A DNA stretch of 64,000 nucleotides from Romboutsia maritimum. Its GTDB lineage: Bacteria > Bacillota > Clostridia > Peptostreptococcales > Peptostreptococcaceae. The notes beneath the pieces were generated by a model, which was not told the origin of the DNA, did not search any database, and saw only the letters and a program-made list of their open reading frames with translations. Numbering within the stretch: position 1 is the first letter of the stretch; each line of letters begins with the position of its first letter. Positions 18,135 through 27,181 of this stretch are shown piece by piece. The position numbers and the translations under genes were made by a program. The stretch is taken from positions 62,001-126,000 of the forward strand of contig NZ_NOJZ02000001.1 of assembly GCF_002251085.2 (NCBI RefSeq). Direction: 5' to 3'.

Positions 18135-18947
18135 TTAATCATCCTCTATATTAAAGCTGTATACTATATGATCTATAATATCTTCATAAGCTGAATCTAA
18201 ATACTTGTCTACCACTATTCTTAAATCATATATTCCCCTCTTACCTTTGGCTATAAATATATAGTTACAAGTTCCATCTAACCCTTCTGAACATATTAAT
18301 CTTCCTTCACAATTTCCATTATTAAAAATCACCGATTCTATACATCCCATATTATTAGCTACTCTATCTAATGATACACAATCAGTCATATTATAAGGTA
18401 TTTCTATTAAAAACACTTGCATTTTTATATTAAAAATAACATCTCCATCAAATTTATCTATTGCTATAGTGTCAAAACATTTTTTATTTTTTGATTTCAA
18501 TTCCGTCCAATTTTTAGGAACATCTATGCTATATCCTAAATCACTTTTCCTATTTTCAAAATCAATATCAATTATTTTTAAATTTTCACCTTTCTCTTTA
18601 TGTCTTATTTCTCTAAGTATTTCTCCCGATTTTTTAAATCCATTTTTATATGATTTCATTAAATACTTCTTAGCATCCTTTAAATTTTTTTCTACACCTA
18701 GGCCGTCTTTAAACATTCTTCCAATTTCATATTGTGCCTGTGTATTATTTTTATCTGCATATTTTTTTAAATATATAAATGCCTCACTATAATTTTCATC
18801 TTCTAAAAGCCCCATTCCATTTTCAAAATCATTTAAATAGTTATACTCTGTTTCCACTACTTTTTTCAATATTTCCTTTTGATATTCTAATTCCTTTTCC
18901 CTTTTTTGCTCATTAAACATTTCTTTAAACATATCATTTATAGCCAT
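18135..18947 (-). CDS. Sel1-repeat-containing protein
   Basis: A 270-residue soluble protein. An N-terminal charged helix is followed by one or two Sel1-like repeats (about 60-115), clearest at 'AQYEIGRMFKDGLGVEKNLKDAKKY' (shown in part: 'MFKDGLGVEKNLKDA'). A C-terminal beta-rich domain (about 140-270) containing 'YSIDVPKNW' is of no family I recognise. Sel1 repeats mediate protein contacts. Upstream in-frame codons exist, but GGAGGT lies seven bases before the ATG at 18947 and overlaps those codons, so the shorter start is chosen. It stands alone on its strand. Confidence 0.65.
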   Translation of the reverse strand: MAINDMFKEMFNEQKREKELEYQKEILKKVVETEYNYLNDFENGMGLLEDENYSEAFIYLKKYADKNNTQAQYEIGRMFKDGLGVEKNLKDAKKYLMKSYKNGFKKSGEILREIRHKEKGENLKIIDIDFENRKSDLGYSIDVPKNWTELKSKNKKCFDTIAIDKFDGDVIFNIKMQVFLIEIPYNMTDCVSLDRVANNMGCIESVIFNNGNCEGRLICSEGLDGTCNYIFIAKGKRGIYDLRIVVDKYLDSAYEDIIDHIVYSFNIEDD

Positions 18948-19078
18948 TTTGTATACCTCCATAGCAAACATTTACTCTTATAATTATTTTATTGTTATAA
19001 TTTATTTATGTTACTAAATTATGATGTATAATGATATTAGGCTTTTTATAACCCATTTTAGAGAGGAGTTAATTATTA

Positions 19079-19801
19079 ATGAATATTTATGCACATAGAG
19101 GTTTTAGTGGTTATTATCCTGAAAATACTATGCTTTCATTTAAAAAATGCTTAGACTTGAATATTTGTGGAATTGAATTTGATGTTCATAAAACTAAAGA
19201 TGAAAAACTCGTAGTTATACATGATGAAACTATAGATAGAACATTTAATGGTTGTGGACTTGTACAAGATTATACATTAAAAGAACTAAAAAATTTCAAG
19301 TCGTCAATTGAAGGTTTCGAAGATAATGATGACTGTAAAATACCTACTCTTGAAGAAGTTCTTGAACTTTTTTTACCTACAAATTTTATACTAAATATAG
19401 AGCTAAAAACTGATAATATACACTATAAAAATATAGAAAAAGATGTCATTGATTTAATAAATAAATATAATATTAAAAATAGAATTATACTATCTAGCTT
19501 TAATCCTAATAGTTTAAAAATTTGTAATGAAATTGATTCTACTATAAATACAGGTTTATTGTTTGAAATTTACAATAATCAAATACTTGACTTAGCTAAA
19601 AACTTAAATGCTAATTATATACATCCGCCTGTTAATTTAGTAACAGAACACTTATTAAATACATTTTATAAAAATAATTTTGAAGTTAATGTATATACTG
19701 CAAATTCTACTGAAGATATGATAAAATTAATTAATTTTAAAGTTAACGGTATATTTACTAACTATCCAGATAAACTTAATAATATTAAAAAAAAGTTTTA
19801 A
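19079..19801 (+). CDS. Glycerophosphodiester phosphodiesterase
   Basis: A 240-residue cytoplasmic GDPD/UgpQ-type enzyme that cleaves glycerophosphodiesters to sn-glycerol-3-phosphate and an alcohol. The catalytic His pair is at 6 ('AHRG') and 48 ('VIHDETIDRTFNG'), with metal ligands Glu33 and Asp35 ('GIEFDVH') and a later Glu in 'NIELK'. It has no signal peptide, so it is an intracellular form. GAGGAG lies ten bases before the ATG, slightly far. A TGTATAAT sequence about 50 bases upstream is a plausible promoter. The next gene downstream begins with a T-box leader and is transcribed separately. Confidence 0.92.
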   Translation: MNIYAHRGFSGYYPENTMLSFKKCLDLNICGIEFDVHKTKDEKLVVIHDETIDRTFNGCGLVQDYTLKELKNFKSSIEGFEDNDDCKIPTLEEVLELFLPTNFILNIELKTDNIHYKNIEKDVIDLINKYNIKNRIILSSFNPNSLKICNEIDSTINTGLLFEIYNNQILDLAKNLNANYIHPPVNLVTEHLLNTFYKNNFEVNVYTANSTEDMIKLINFKVNGIFTNYPDKLNNIKKKF

Positions 19802-19880
19802 TTAATATGTTTTTTTTAAAAAAAGATTGACTTTTTAAAAAAACTACTCTAAGATTATATAAAACAACTTAAAACGACAA

Positions 19881-20112
19881 ATTCTATGATTAAGAAAGTA
19901 AATTAAATTAAATTTATAGAGAGCCAAGGTTGGTGGAAACTTGGTAATGAAGTTTAATTGAAAAGAGCTTATGAGAATATTATCTGAACTTAAGTACGAT
20001 AATAGGTTATCTCGCCTTAAGAGATTTGAGTGGATAAAAATTTATTTTTTATCAACGAGAGTGGTAACGCGGAAATATTCGTCTCTTGGTCTTTTGACCA
20101 AGGGACTTTTTT
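19881..20112 (+). promoter_or_regulatory. T-box riboswitch, tRNA-dependent antitermination leader
   Basis: Stem I starts near 19881. It has the AGTA loop-E strand at 19897-19900 and a distal region with the typical 'CCAAGGTTGGTGGAAAC'. The specifier strand reads GAA then AAG at 19963-19965, which would name lysine. An AGA (arginine) reading one base later is possible. The T-box core 'GAGAGTGGTAACGCGG' (20057-20072) carries TGGT, which pairs with a tRNA ending ACCA. The terminator stem is 20081-20091 with 20096-20106, then six T. It controls the YjiH-type gene 31 bases downstream. The class is certain; the amino acid is tentative. Confidence 0.9.
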
Positions 20113-20143
20113 AATTTAATTAAATTTTAGGAGGATATGAATA

Positions 20144-21523
20144 ATGGAAAATCCCATACAACCTAATTTAGGTTCAAGTAACAAAAACTTTTTTAAATTT
20201 TTTATACCGTCGCTATTTGGTCTATTTTTATTTGTTATTCCAATGCCTTACGGTAATATTATTTCTTTAGAGGGACTCTCACCTTTTAATATCGGTATCG
20301 GCTTTTTAGCTGAGCTTATAAAAATTTTAGCTGCCGATTACCTTAATAACATTGCCTTAGCTGTTATAGTTTCATCTGCAATACTATCTGTACTGAGCAA
20401 ATTTATAAATATTAAAAATGAATTTTTAAGAAATTTACTAAATGTATCACCATTTTGGTTAGCATTTAGAATACTAGGTGCTATATTTATAGTTATGACT
20501 ATATTTAAAGTTGGTCCTAAATTTATTCATTCAGAAATAACAGGACAAACTATGCTTGGTCTTTTACCTAGCTTACTTGCCATATTCTTAGTATCTGGAT
20601 TTTTATTACCTTTCATTGTAGACTTTGGATTAATGGACTTCTTTGGTGCTATGATATCTAAATCTATGTACAAATTATTTAAAGTTCCTGGTCGTTCTGC
20701 TGTAGATGCAGTTTCTTCTTGGTTAGGAGATGGTACTCTTGGTATTATGATTACGAATACTCAATATAAACAAGGTTTCTATACTGCAAAAGAAGCATGT
20801 ATAATATCAGTTTGTTTCTCATTAGTATCGCTTCCATTTTCAACTGTTATAGCTGACCAACTTGGATTTATGCCACTATTCGTTCCATTTTATGCTACTG
20901 TTTGTATAGCATCATTAGCCTGTGCTTTAATAATGCCTCGCATATATCCATTAAAAAATTTTACTAACAATACATTTAACAACATTCCTCATTTAAAAGA
21001 AGATTTAGTACCTGAAGGAGTTAATTTGTTTAAATTTGGTCTAGAAAAAGCTATAGATAGATCTGAAACTGCACCATCTTTAAAAACTATAATTATTAAT
21101 GGATTTAAAACAGTTGTAGATATGTATTTAGGATTATTGCCACTAGTTATGGCCTGGGGTACTTTAGCCTTAATGGTTGCAGAATTTACACCATTTTTCA
21201 ATATAATATCTGTACCGGTTATATTTGTACTAAATCTTTTAAATATACCAGATGCCGCTCAAGCTGCACCTGCTGTACTTGTAGGATTTACAGATATGTT
21301 TTTACCATCTATCATGGTATCTGCAGATGGTATAAGTGAAGTTACTCGTTTTATAGTAGGTACATTGTCTATAACTCAATTAGTATACTTAACAGAAACC
21401 GGAGCCGTTATATTAAAATCAGATATTCCACTTAATCTAAAAGATTTATTTTTAATATTTCTAACTCGTACAGTAATATCTTTACCAATTATAACTTTAA
21501 TTGCAAAATTTATTTTTATATAA
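20144..21523 (+). CDS. YjiH family membrane protein (nucleoside-recognition/Gate domain), T-box controlled
   Basis: A 459-residue integral membrane protein with about ten to eleven hydrophobic segments. Landmarks include 'FLFVIPMPYG' near 32, 'DFGLMDFFGAMISK' near 165, 'SSWLGDGTLGIMITNTQY' near 192 and 'VGFTDMFLPSIM' near 385. YjiH proteins carry a Gate domain and are thought to be transporters. The T-box in front suggests a substrate linked to the amino acid whose uncharged tRNA is sensed, perhaps lysine or arginine. AGGAGG precedes the ATG. A divergent paralogue lies at 42394-43722. A nicotinamidase-like gene follows after a terminator. Confidence 0.8.
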   Translation: MENPIQPNLGSSNKNFFKFFIPSLFGLFLFVIPMPYGNIISLEGLSPFNIGIGFLAELIKILAADYLNNIALAVIVSSAILSVLSKFINIKNEFLRNLLNVSPFWLAFRILGAIFIVMTIFKVGPKFIHSEITGQTMLGLLPSLLAIFLVSGFLLPFIVDFGLMDFFGAMISKSMYKLFKVPGRSAVDAVSSWLGDGTLGIMITNTQYKQGFYTAKEACIISVCFSLVSLPFSTVIADQLGFMPLFVPFYATVCIASLACALIMPRIYPLKNFTNNTFNNIPHLKEDLVPEGVNLFKFGLEKAIDRSETAPSLKTIIINGFKTVVDMYLGLLPLVMAWGTLALMVAEFTPFFNIISVPVIFVLNLLNIPDAAQAAPAVLVGFTDMFLPSIMVSADGISEVTRFIVGTLSITQLVYLTETGAVILKSDIPLNLKDLFLIFLTRTVISLPIITLIAKFIFI

Positions 21524-21613
21524 ATAAATTTTAATATATGTATCAATTTACAAATTTAAAACATAATATTTATAGAAAGAAGTATTCGACACTTGCGGAT
21601 AACTTAATCTTTC

Positions 21614-21657
21614 AAAAGCTATCTTTGAATTTTCTATTTAAAGATAGCTTTTTTTCT
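21614..21657 (+). terminator. Terminator between the YjiH gene and the hydrolase gene
   Basis: A 13-bp perfect stem (21614-21626 with 21640-21652) followed by T residues. It lies 91 bases after the YjiH stop codon and 72 bases before the hydrolase start, so the hydrolase probably depends on read-through or its own promoter. Confidence 0.8.
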
Positions 21658-21729
21658 GTCTTTACATCAGTCTTGACTTTTGTAAATTTAATACGTACAA
21701 TTTTATTAAATCTAATAAGGAGGCATTAT

Positions 21730-22371
21730 ATGAATAATTTATTAAAAGAACTCAATTCTTTAAACAACAATTTAAATAATCTAGATGTAGAGTATATTTC
21801 TAATTTAAATTTAGATAAAACTAAACTTTTCATAATTGATATGAATAATGGATTTGCAAAATGTGGAGCTTTATACTCCCCTCGAATAGAAAATCTTATA
21901 AATCCTATTTCTTCATTTACAAAAAATTTATCTTCGACTATAAAAGAAATAATAGCATTTACAGACTCTCATACTAAAGAATCTATTGAACTATTAAGTT
22001 ATCCTTCTCATTGCCTTTTTGATAACATTGAAAGCGATGTTGTAGAAGAAATTAAAAATATTGATAATATTAGAATTCTACCCAAAAATTCTACTAATGG
22101 ATTTTTTGCTTTAAAAGAAATTTCTTTTGATGATGTTGATAATATAATTATAGTTGGTGATTGTACTGATATATGTATTTATCAATTTGCAATAACATTA
22201 AAATCTTATTTTAATCAAAACAATATGAATAAAAATATTTTAGTTCCTATGAACTTAGTTGATACATATGATATTCCTAATACTCATCCTGCTGAGCTTT
22301 TAAATATTGTGTTTTTTAATAGTATGATTCAAAATGGAATTAATGTTGTCAAAGAAATTATTTTAGATTAA
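21730..22371 (+). CDS. Isochorismatase/nicotinamidase-like cysteine hydrolase
   Basis: A 213-residue protein with the PncA-type layout: Asp37 ('FIIDMNNGF'), metal-site Asp79 and His81 ('FTDSHTKES'), His94 ('YPSHCLFDN'), Lys119 ('LPKNSTNGF') and nucleophile Cys149 ('GDCTDICIY'). Nicotinamidases convert nicotinamide to nicotinic acid; relatives hydrolyse other amides. An open frame extends upstream across the terminator, but AGGAGG before the ATG at 21730 and homology from 'KLFIIDM' onward fix the start there. Its neighbour is the T-box controlled YjiH gene. The amide substrate may be related to what YjiH carries, which is inference. Confidence 0.8.
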   Translation: MNNLLKELNSLNNNLNNLDVEYISNLNLDKTKLFIIDMNNGFAKCGALYSPRIENLINPISSFTKNLSSTIKEIIAFTDSHTKESIELLSYPSHCLFDNIESDVVEEIKNIDNIRILPKNSTNGFFALKEISFDDVDNIIIVGDCTDICIYQFAITLKSYFNQNNMNKNILVPMNLVDTYDIPNTHPAELLNIVFFNSMIQNGINVVKEIILD

Positions 22372-22386
22372 TGATTCTAAAAAAAT

Positions 22387-22433
22387 AGCTATATCAAATT
22401 AAAATTATTTTATTTTGATATAGCTTATTTTTT
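22387..22433. terminator. Bidirectional terminator
   Basis: A 12-bp stem (22387-22398 with 22414-22425) with T-rich tails on both strands. It serves the hydrolase gene (plus) and the DUF3867-like gene (minus). The stem 'agctatatcaaa' resembles other terminators in this window. Confidence 0.75.
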
Positions 22434-22435
22434 AT

Positions 22436-23026
22436 TTAATAATCATATTGTGTACTATTTTCGCACATAACTACTCTTATTTTTTTATTAAACATGTTTT
22501 TATATGATAGTAAAAATTCGTTTAATTCAGCATCCATAAGATTTATTTTTTTATCACTATACAACATTATTTTTTCTTGGTCTATTATTACAGTTACGTC
22601 ATTTATATCATTTTTAACAAATGTAGTTATACAACTTTTAGGTTGTATCTTTTGTCCATATTTTTCATAAAAACCAGTGCTTTTTCTAATAGCTTCTATT
22701 TCTTCATTTGTAATATTTTCTGGATTTAAATTTTCAAAACCTGATACAGAGGGATTTATTCCAAAGCTTTTAAGCTGTTTTTCAATTTCCTCAGAATCCA
22801 TTCCATACCTTTCCATAAATTTCTTTTGTATATTCATAAATTTCTCTTGAGATATATTATTATCGTTCATATAATCAAATATTTTCCTAGAAAATTCTGC
22901 CATAGTCATACTTCCATCCATAACTGAAAAATATAAATTATATATATATTGTTCAAATTTATCTACATCAGTATCTTTTACTTTATTTTTTAATTCATTA
23001 AAATCAATTATTCTATCGTCAGACAT
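22436..23026 (-). CDS. DUF3867-like hypothetical protein
   Basis: A 196-residue soluble protein that begins 'MSDDRIIDFNELKNKVKD'. The N-terminal 100 residues are charged and helical, followed by a short beta-rich part ('DVTVIIDQEKIMLYSDKK'). It resembles the clostridial family DUF3867, whose function is unknown. It has no signal peptide or membrane segment. AGGAGG precedes the ATG. It lies 114 bases downstream of the LD-carboxypeptidase gene on the same strand and may share its transcript. The family name is from memory of the N-terminal pattern and should be checked. Confidence 0.6.
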   Translation of the reverse strand: MSDDRIIDFNELKNKVKDTDVDKFEQYIYNLYFSVMDGSMTMAEFSRKIFDYMNDNNISQEKFMNIQKKFMERYGMDSEEIEKQLKSFGINPSVSGFENLNPENITNEEIEAIRKSTGFYEKYGQKIQPKSCITTFVKNDINDVTVIIDQEKIMLYSDKKINLMDAELNEFLLSYKNMFNKKIRVVMCENSTQYDY

Positions 23027-23140
23027 ATCTACTCCTCCTAGCTAAAGTTTTACTTGTATAAGATTATATCATATTTTATAACAAATATTTATATCACATT
23101 TACTTTGTATATATTAAGCTTTTTTAGTATATTTATATAC

Positions 23141-24049
23141 TTATCTCCTAAATTTAATTGTTTTTTCTGATGCATTTAATATGCATTCACCTCCTAATGG
23201 AATGGTTATCATTGGCATACAATGCCCTGATTTAATATTATATACCGAAGGCTTATTATACTTTAATGATATTTCCTTTAAAATTTCAATTATTTCACAA
23301 TCATCAGGACTGCTCTTTATACAATCTTTAAAGTCTCCATATATAATACCACTACAATCTTTAAATTTTCCTGCTAAGTCAAGATGCGTTAACATTCTAT
23401 CTATTCTATAAATATATTCTCCTATTTCCTCTATAAATAAAATTTTGTTTTTCGTATTTATTTCATATTCAGTTCCAAGCGTAGATGCTAAAAGTGATAA
23501 GTTACCACCTACTAAAATTCCTTGTGATATTCCCCTACAAAATGTTTTAATTTCTTCTCCTTTAGGATTTCTTATATTCAATTCTCTTTTGAAATTTATA
23601 GTTTCTATCAAAGATTTGTAAGTAAAATCATCCCATTCAATTGATGTAGATGCCATTATTCCATGGTAAGTTGTTAAATTGCATTTTTGGTTAAATGCTA
23701 TATGAAGAGCAGTTATATCCGAAAATCCAATAAATATTTTAGGATTCTCACTTATAATTTTATAATTTATCATATTTAAAATTCTAGTTGAACCATATCC
23801 ACCTCTCAAACACATAATTGCATTAATACTGTCGTCTAAAAACATCTTCTCTATATCCTTAGCTCTTATATAATCTTCTCCTGCTAAGTAACCTTTATAA
23901 TTTAAATAACAACTTTTACCTATATTAACCTTGTATCCATATGACTCTATTTTTGATTTTATTTCTTCTAAATTACCTTTCTTCAAAGGTCCTGATGGAG
24001 CTACTATTCCTATAGTATCACCTATTTTCAATCCCCTTTCATTTATCAT
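23141..24049 (-). CDS. Muramoyltetrapeptide LD-carboxypeptidase, S66 family (LdcA/MccF-like)
   Basis: A 302-residue cytoplasmic serine peptidase. 'DTIGIVAPSGP' lies at the N-terminus and 'LRGGYGSTR' near 81. Nucleophile Ser110 is in 'GFSDITAL', Glu in 'FIEEIGEY' near 206, and His in 'SGHCMPM' near 279; together these form the S66 Ser-Glu-His triad. LdcA releases the terminal D-Ala from recycled muropeptides; MccF relatives cleave microcin C. Six codons upstream are in frame, but AGGGGG lies seven bases before the ATG at 24049 and overlaps them, so that ATG is the start. Probably wall recycling. Confidence 0.9.
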   Translation of the reverse strand: MINERGLKIGDTIGIVAPSGPLKKGNLEEIKSKIESYGYKVNIGKSCYLNYKGYLAGEDYIRAKDIEKMFLDDSINAIMCLRGGYGSTRILNMINYKIISENPKIFIGFSDITALHIAFNQKCNLTTYHGIMASTSIEWDDFTYKSLIETINFKRELNIRNPKGEEIKTFCRGISQGILVGGNLSLLASTLGTEYEINTKNKILFIEEIGEYIYRIDRMLTHLDLAGKFKDCSGIIYGDFKDCIKSSPDDCEIIEILKEISLKYNKPSVYNIKSGHCMPMITIPLGGECILNASEKTIKFRR

Positions 24050-24297
24050 ATTAATTCCCCCTGGCAATAAATATTTTTTATAATTTTATAAATATTTACT
24101 CATTTTATTACACTATCTATATATACCCTAACATCATATTTTGATACTATAACTAAATACTATATTATTTAAATATTGTACTATATACTTTTTTGTATTA
24201 TTTATAATCAATTAGTTGGAATTTTTTTCAATTTTAATGTAAAATCTTTATGTGACTATAATAAAATATTAATATATGTCTTTAAGGAGTGATTAAT

Positions 24298-24738
24298 ATA
24301 AAAAATAAAAATCGCATTTTAGAATTTATTTCTTTATTTTTATTCTTTGCTTTCTTTTTAATAATAGAATTTTTTATATTTACACTTGTAGGAATTGGTT
24401 TCTTATCTTTTCTAGGATTTGATTATAATTCATTCTGGTCTGTAATCTTGTTTTTCGTAATATATTTTTGTGCTGCTATTCCAACAGACTTCTTATGTAT
24501 AGCAATACTTGATATATTCAAGTATATAAATAAATTTTCATATTTTAATTATAAAATTTTAGAATTTATAACGGAGATTACTTTAACATTTATTACAATT
24601 AATTTTATAGATTTTTTGATGAATTGTATAAATATTCCATTATATACAGAGGTACTATTTTCAATACTTAACTATCTTTTATCTCAGTGTATAGATTTTT
24701 TAGACAAAGACAAAAATAAAGATTCTATCTCAAAATAA
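24298..24738 (+). CDS. Small membrane protein, apparent AUA start
   Basis: A 146-residue hydrophobic protein with about four membrane segments (roughly 10-35, 45-65, 85-105 and 110-130) and a charged tail. I do not recognise the family. The Shine-Dalgarno AAGGAG (24284-24289) is strong, but no ATG, GTG or TTG lies 5-10 bases after it. The in-frame codon at the right distance is ATA at 24298. The only in-frame GTG (24289) overlaps the Shine-Dalgarno and has none of its own. Either AUA is used, or the ATG was lost by mutation. A strong inverted repeat follows the stop codon. Confidence 0.55.
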   Translation: MKNKNRILEFISLFLFFAFFLIIEFFIFTLVGIGFLSFLGFDYNSFWSVILFFVIYFCAAIPTDFLCIAILDIFKYINKFSYFNYKILEFITEITLTFITINFIDFLMNCINIPLYTEVLFSILNYLLSQCIDFLDKDKNKDSISK

Positions 24739-24797
24739 AATTTTGAGTGTAATATAACGAAGGTCTGAATTTAAATTTCAGACCTTCGTTATATTAC
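24730..24797. repeat. Perfect 21-bp inverted repeat plus a small adjoining hairpin
   Basis: The arms 24749-24769 and 24777-24797 are perfectly complementary over 21 bases with a seven-base spacer. A second hairpin (CTCAAAAT/ATTTTGAG, 24730-24748) abuts it. Neither strand has a clean T run directly after the long stem, so it is not a textbook terminator, though it lies between convergent genes. Its 3' arm shares CAGACCTTCG with a hairpin at 50375-50384. Confidence 0.7.
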
Positions 24798-24806
24798 TAA
24801 AAACAT

Positions 24807-26081
24807 TTATATCAATACACTTTCTATTTGCTTAGTCATTTCAACCGCATTATCAAAAAATTCATCTATAGTAACTACTTCTGAGCTTACTCTTGAATAC
24901 TCTCCTGCAAAAGATACTATATGACTTTGTATATTATCAAGTATAGTATTTTTATTTATTTGTTTATTAATTAAGCCTATAAAATCACTTATTAATTCAG
25001 TATTTAACATTTCATCTTTTATATCCTCATTTATATTTATTTCTATAAAATTTTCTTGCGAAAATTTCTCAATTTTTATTTTACCATCTATAAAATTACC
25101 ACTAACTTCCCCAAAACTAAACATCATATTTATAAGTTTATTAGGTTCCTTAGTAAATGCTGAAGAATTTAATGTAACATTTACACCATTTTCAAATTCT
25201 AATATGCTAACCATATTGTCACAAACATTATTATCACACATATATACGCATCTTCCATAAGGTCCTTTTTCTAAAATTTCTTTTAAGTTACTTTCACTGG
25301 GATTTATATGTACAGAATATTTTATATTTCTATCTTTTTCTAAGTATATTTTTTTTGCAGAGTATGGGCATTTATTTTCTATACTACATCTCAAGCAACT
25401 TTCACTCATGTTTAAATTCATATTCTCATTATTTAAATGTTTTAATCTCCCAAATGACGATATTTTTTTACAGTTACTTTCTATTAAGTATATTAAAACA
25501 TCAATATCATTGCAGTTTCTAGATACTATTATCGGACTTGAATCACTACTATTTCTCCAATTTCCTCTTATATAATTATGTGCATAATTCCAATGACCTA
25601 TATTATCTTTATACTGTATATTAACTAATTGACCTAGTTCTTGAGATTGTATTATTTCTTTTAATTTGTTAAAAAATTTTGTATATCTTAGCTCATTACA
25701 TGACATAAAAACTCTATCATTAAATTTATTAGCTAACTCTTTTATATGTACTAATTTGTCTAAACTATTTGTCATAGGATTTTCTAAAAGAACATGATAT
25801 CCTATTTCTAATGATTTATTTAGATAATCATAATGTCTTTCATCACTATTACATATTATAACTGCATCAGCTATTTTACCTTTTTCAAAAAAATCTTCAA
25901 AATTATCAAATACATTATCTTTATTTATATTGTATTTCTTTACAAAAGTGTCTCTTCTTCCCTTCTTAGGTTCTACAATTGCTACAACTTCACATAAGCT
26001 TAAATTTTTTTGAATATATTCCCCATATTTATATGTTCCTCTAAGGCCTGCTCCTATTATAGCTACTTTTACTTTTCCCAT
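24807..26081 (-). CDS. Gfo/Idh/MocA family oxidoreductase with a cysteine cluster
   Basis: A 424-residue NAD(P)-dependent dehydrogenase-like protein. The Rossmann motif 'IIGAGLRG' is at residues 8-15, and 'LENPMTNS' near 97 is the family's usual 'EKP' segment. Around residues 230-250 it has four cysteines ('CLRCSIENKCPY'), and further cysteines lie in 'GRCVYMCDNNVCDN' near 278. That arrangement occurs in a subset of the family and could bind metal. The substrate, typically a sugar or inositol derivative, cannot be predicted. The start ATG has GGGGGT. A DMT transporter gene lies 82 bases upstream on the same strand. Confidence 0.82.
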   Translation of the reverse strand: MGKVKVAIIGAGLRGTYKYGEYIQKNLSLCEVVAIVEPKKGRRDTFVKKYNINKDNVFDNFEDFFEKGKIADAVIICNSDERHYDYLNKSLEIGYHVLLENPMTNSLDKLVHIKELANKFNDRVFMSCNELRYTKFFNKLKEIIQSQELGQLVNIQYKDNIGHWNYAHNYIRGNWRNSSDSSPIIVSRNCNDIDVLIYLIESNCKKISSFGRLKHLNNENMNLNMSESCLRCSIENKCPYSAKKIYLEKDRNIKYSVHINPSESNLKEILEKGPYGRCVYMCDNNVCDNMVSILEFENGVNVTLNSSAFTKEPNKLINMMFSFGEVSGNFIDGKIKIEKFSQENFIEININEDIKDEMLNTELISDFIGLINKQINKNTILDNIQSHIVSFAGEYSRVSSEVVTIDEFFDNAVEMTKQIESVLI

Positions 26082-26163
26082 ATTTATACCCCCATTTTTA
26101 CTTATATACTCTTATATTTTAACCTTATAAAATAATTATAGTATATATTAACAAATGTCTAGT

Positions 26164-27045
26164 TTAGTTTTTGTTTATTTTATCTAATTTTTTGTTATAT
26201 AAAAACATATAAAAAGCAGCTGTAAAAATTATTAAATACCCTATAATACTTACTGTATCTGGATAGACATTAAATAAAAATATACTAAATATTGCTGAAA
26301 AAATTATATTACTATAATCAAATATAGATATCTCTTTAGCTGGTGAATACTTATATGCTAAAGTAATTCCAAATTGACCTAAGCTTGCAAATATTCCACC
26401 TAAAAGAAGATATATAAGTTGTAATAATGACATAGGCTCATAAACCATTATGAATAAAGGTAAAATAACAAGTAATGAAAACATTGAAAAGAAAAACACA
26501 ATTGTATAATATTCTTCTTTATTTCCAAGTACCCTTAGACAAGTATATGCCATTGCAGCAAATACAGCTCCCATGAATCCTGATAAATACGGAATTGTAT
26601 CAACACTAAAAGTAGGTTTTATAATAAATAAAGCTCCTATAAATGCTATGATAATCATAGAAATTTGTTTTAAATTAATTTTTTCCTGTAATACGATTGC
26701 ACAAAATATAACAACCAAAAAAGGACTCATTTTATTTAACATATTTGCATCAGATAAAACCAATTTATCTATTGCATAAAAATTTAATACCATGCCTAAT
26801 GTTCCAAATATAGATCTATATATTAAAATTTTTCTATTTTCTCTTTTTCCAGTTAAACTTCCTTTATGTTTTAAAATTAGCCAAAGTGCTATTATACTCG
26901 ATACTAAATTCCTAAAAAATACTTTTTGAAAACTAGGTAAATCCCCTGCTAACTTAACAAATGCTGACATAGCTGCAAATCCAAAAGCCGATCCAATTAT
27001 ACATAATATTCCTTTTATTCTATTTGATTTTATTGCATTATCCAT
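26164..27045 (-). CDS. DMT superfamily (EamA) transporter
   Basis: A 293-residue membrane protein with ten predicted helices and two EamA repeats (about 12-145 and 155-285). 'AAMSAFVKLAGDLPSFQKVFFRN' (shown in part: 'FVKLAGDLPSFQKVFFRN') matches the N-terminal EamA signature. Relatives export amino acids, purines or other metabolites; some are S-adenosylmethionine importers. AAGGAAGG precedes the ATG. It is upstream of the Gfo/Idh/MocA gene and may form a two-gene operon with it. The direction and substrate of transport are unknown. Confidence 0.88.
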   Translation of the reverse strand: MDNAIKSNRIKGILCIIGSAFGFAAMSAFVKLAGDLPSFQKVFFRNLVSSIIALWLILKHKGSLTGKRENRKILIYRSIFGTLGMVLNFYAIDKLVLSDANMLNKMSPFLVVIFCAIVLQEKINLKQISMIIIAFIGALFIIKPTFSVDTIPYLSGFMGAVFAAMAYTCLRVLGNKEEYYTIVFFFSMFSLLVILPLFIMVYEPMSLLQLIYLLLGGIFASLGQFGITLAYKYSPAKEISIFDYSNIIFSAIFSIFLFNVYPDTVSIIGYLIIFTAAFYMFLYNKKLDKINKN

Positions 27046-27181
27046 TTTAATTCCTTCCTTCTATAACTATTTTGACTTATTTTATATAAGCTATTGTTTT
27101 GTAACAATTAACAAATTATCTATATAATTTTATATTTTTAAAAATATATAGTCAATTATTTTATATTTATCATATACATTT

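Noticed and set aside
21538-21729. N-terminal extension of the cysteine hydrolase frame
   Set aside because: The extension runs through a strong terminator hairpin, and the AGGAGG site and family homology both point to the ATG at 21730.
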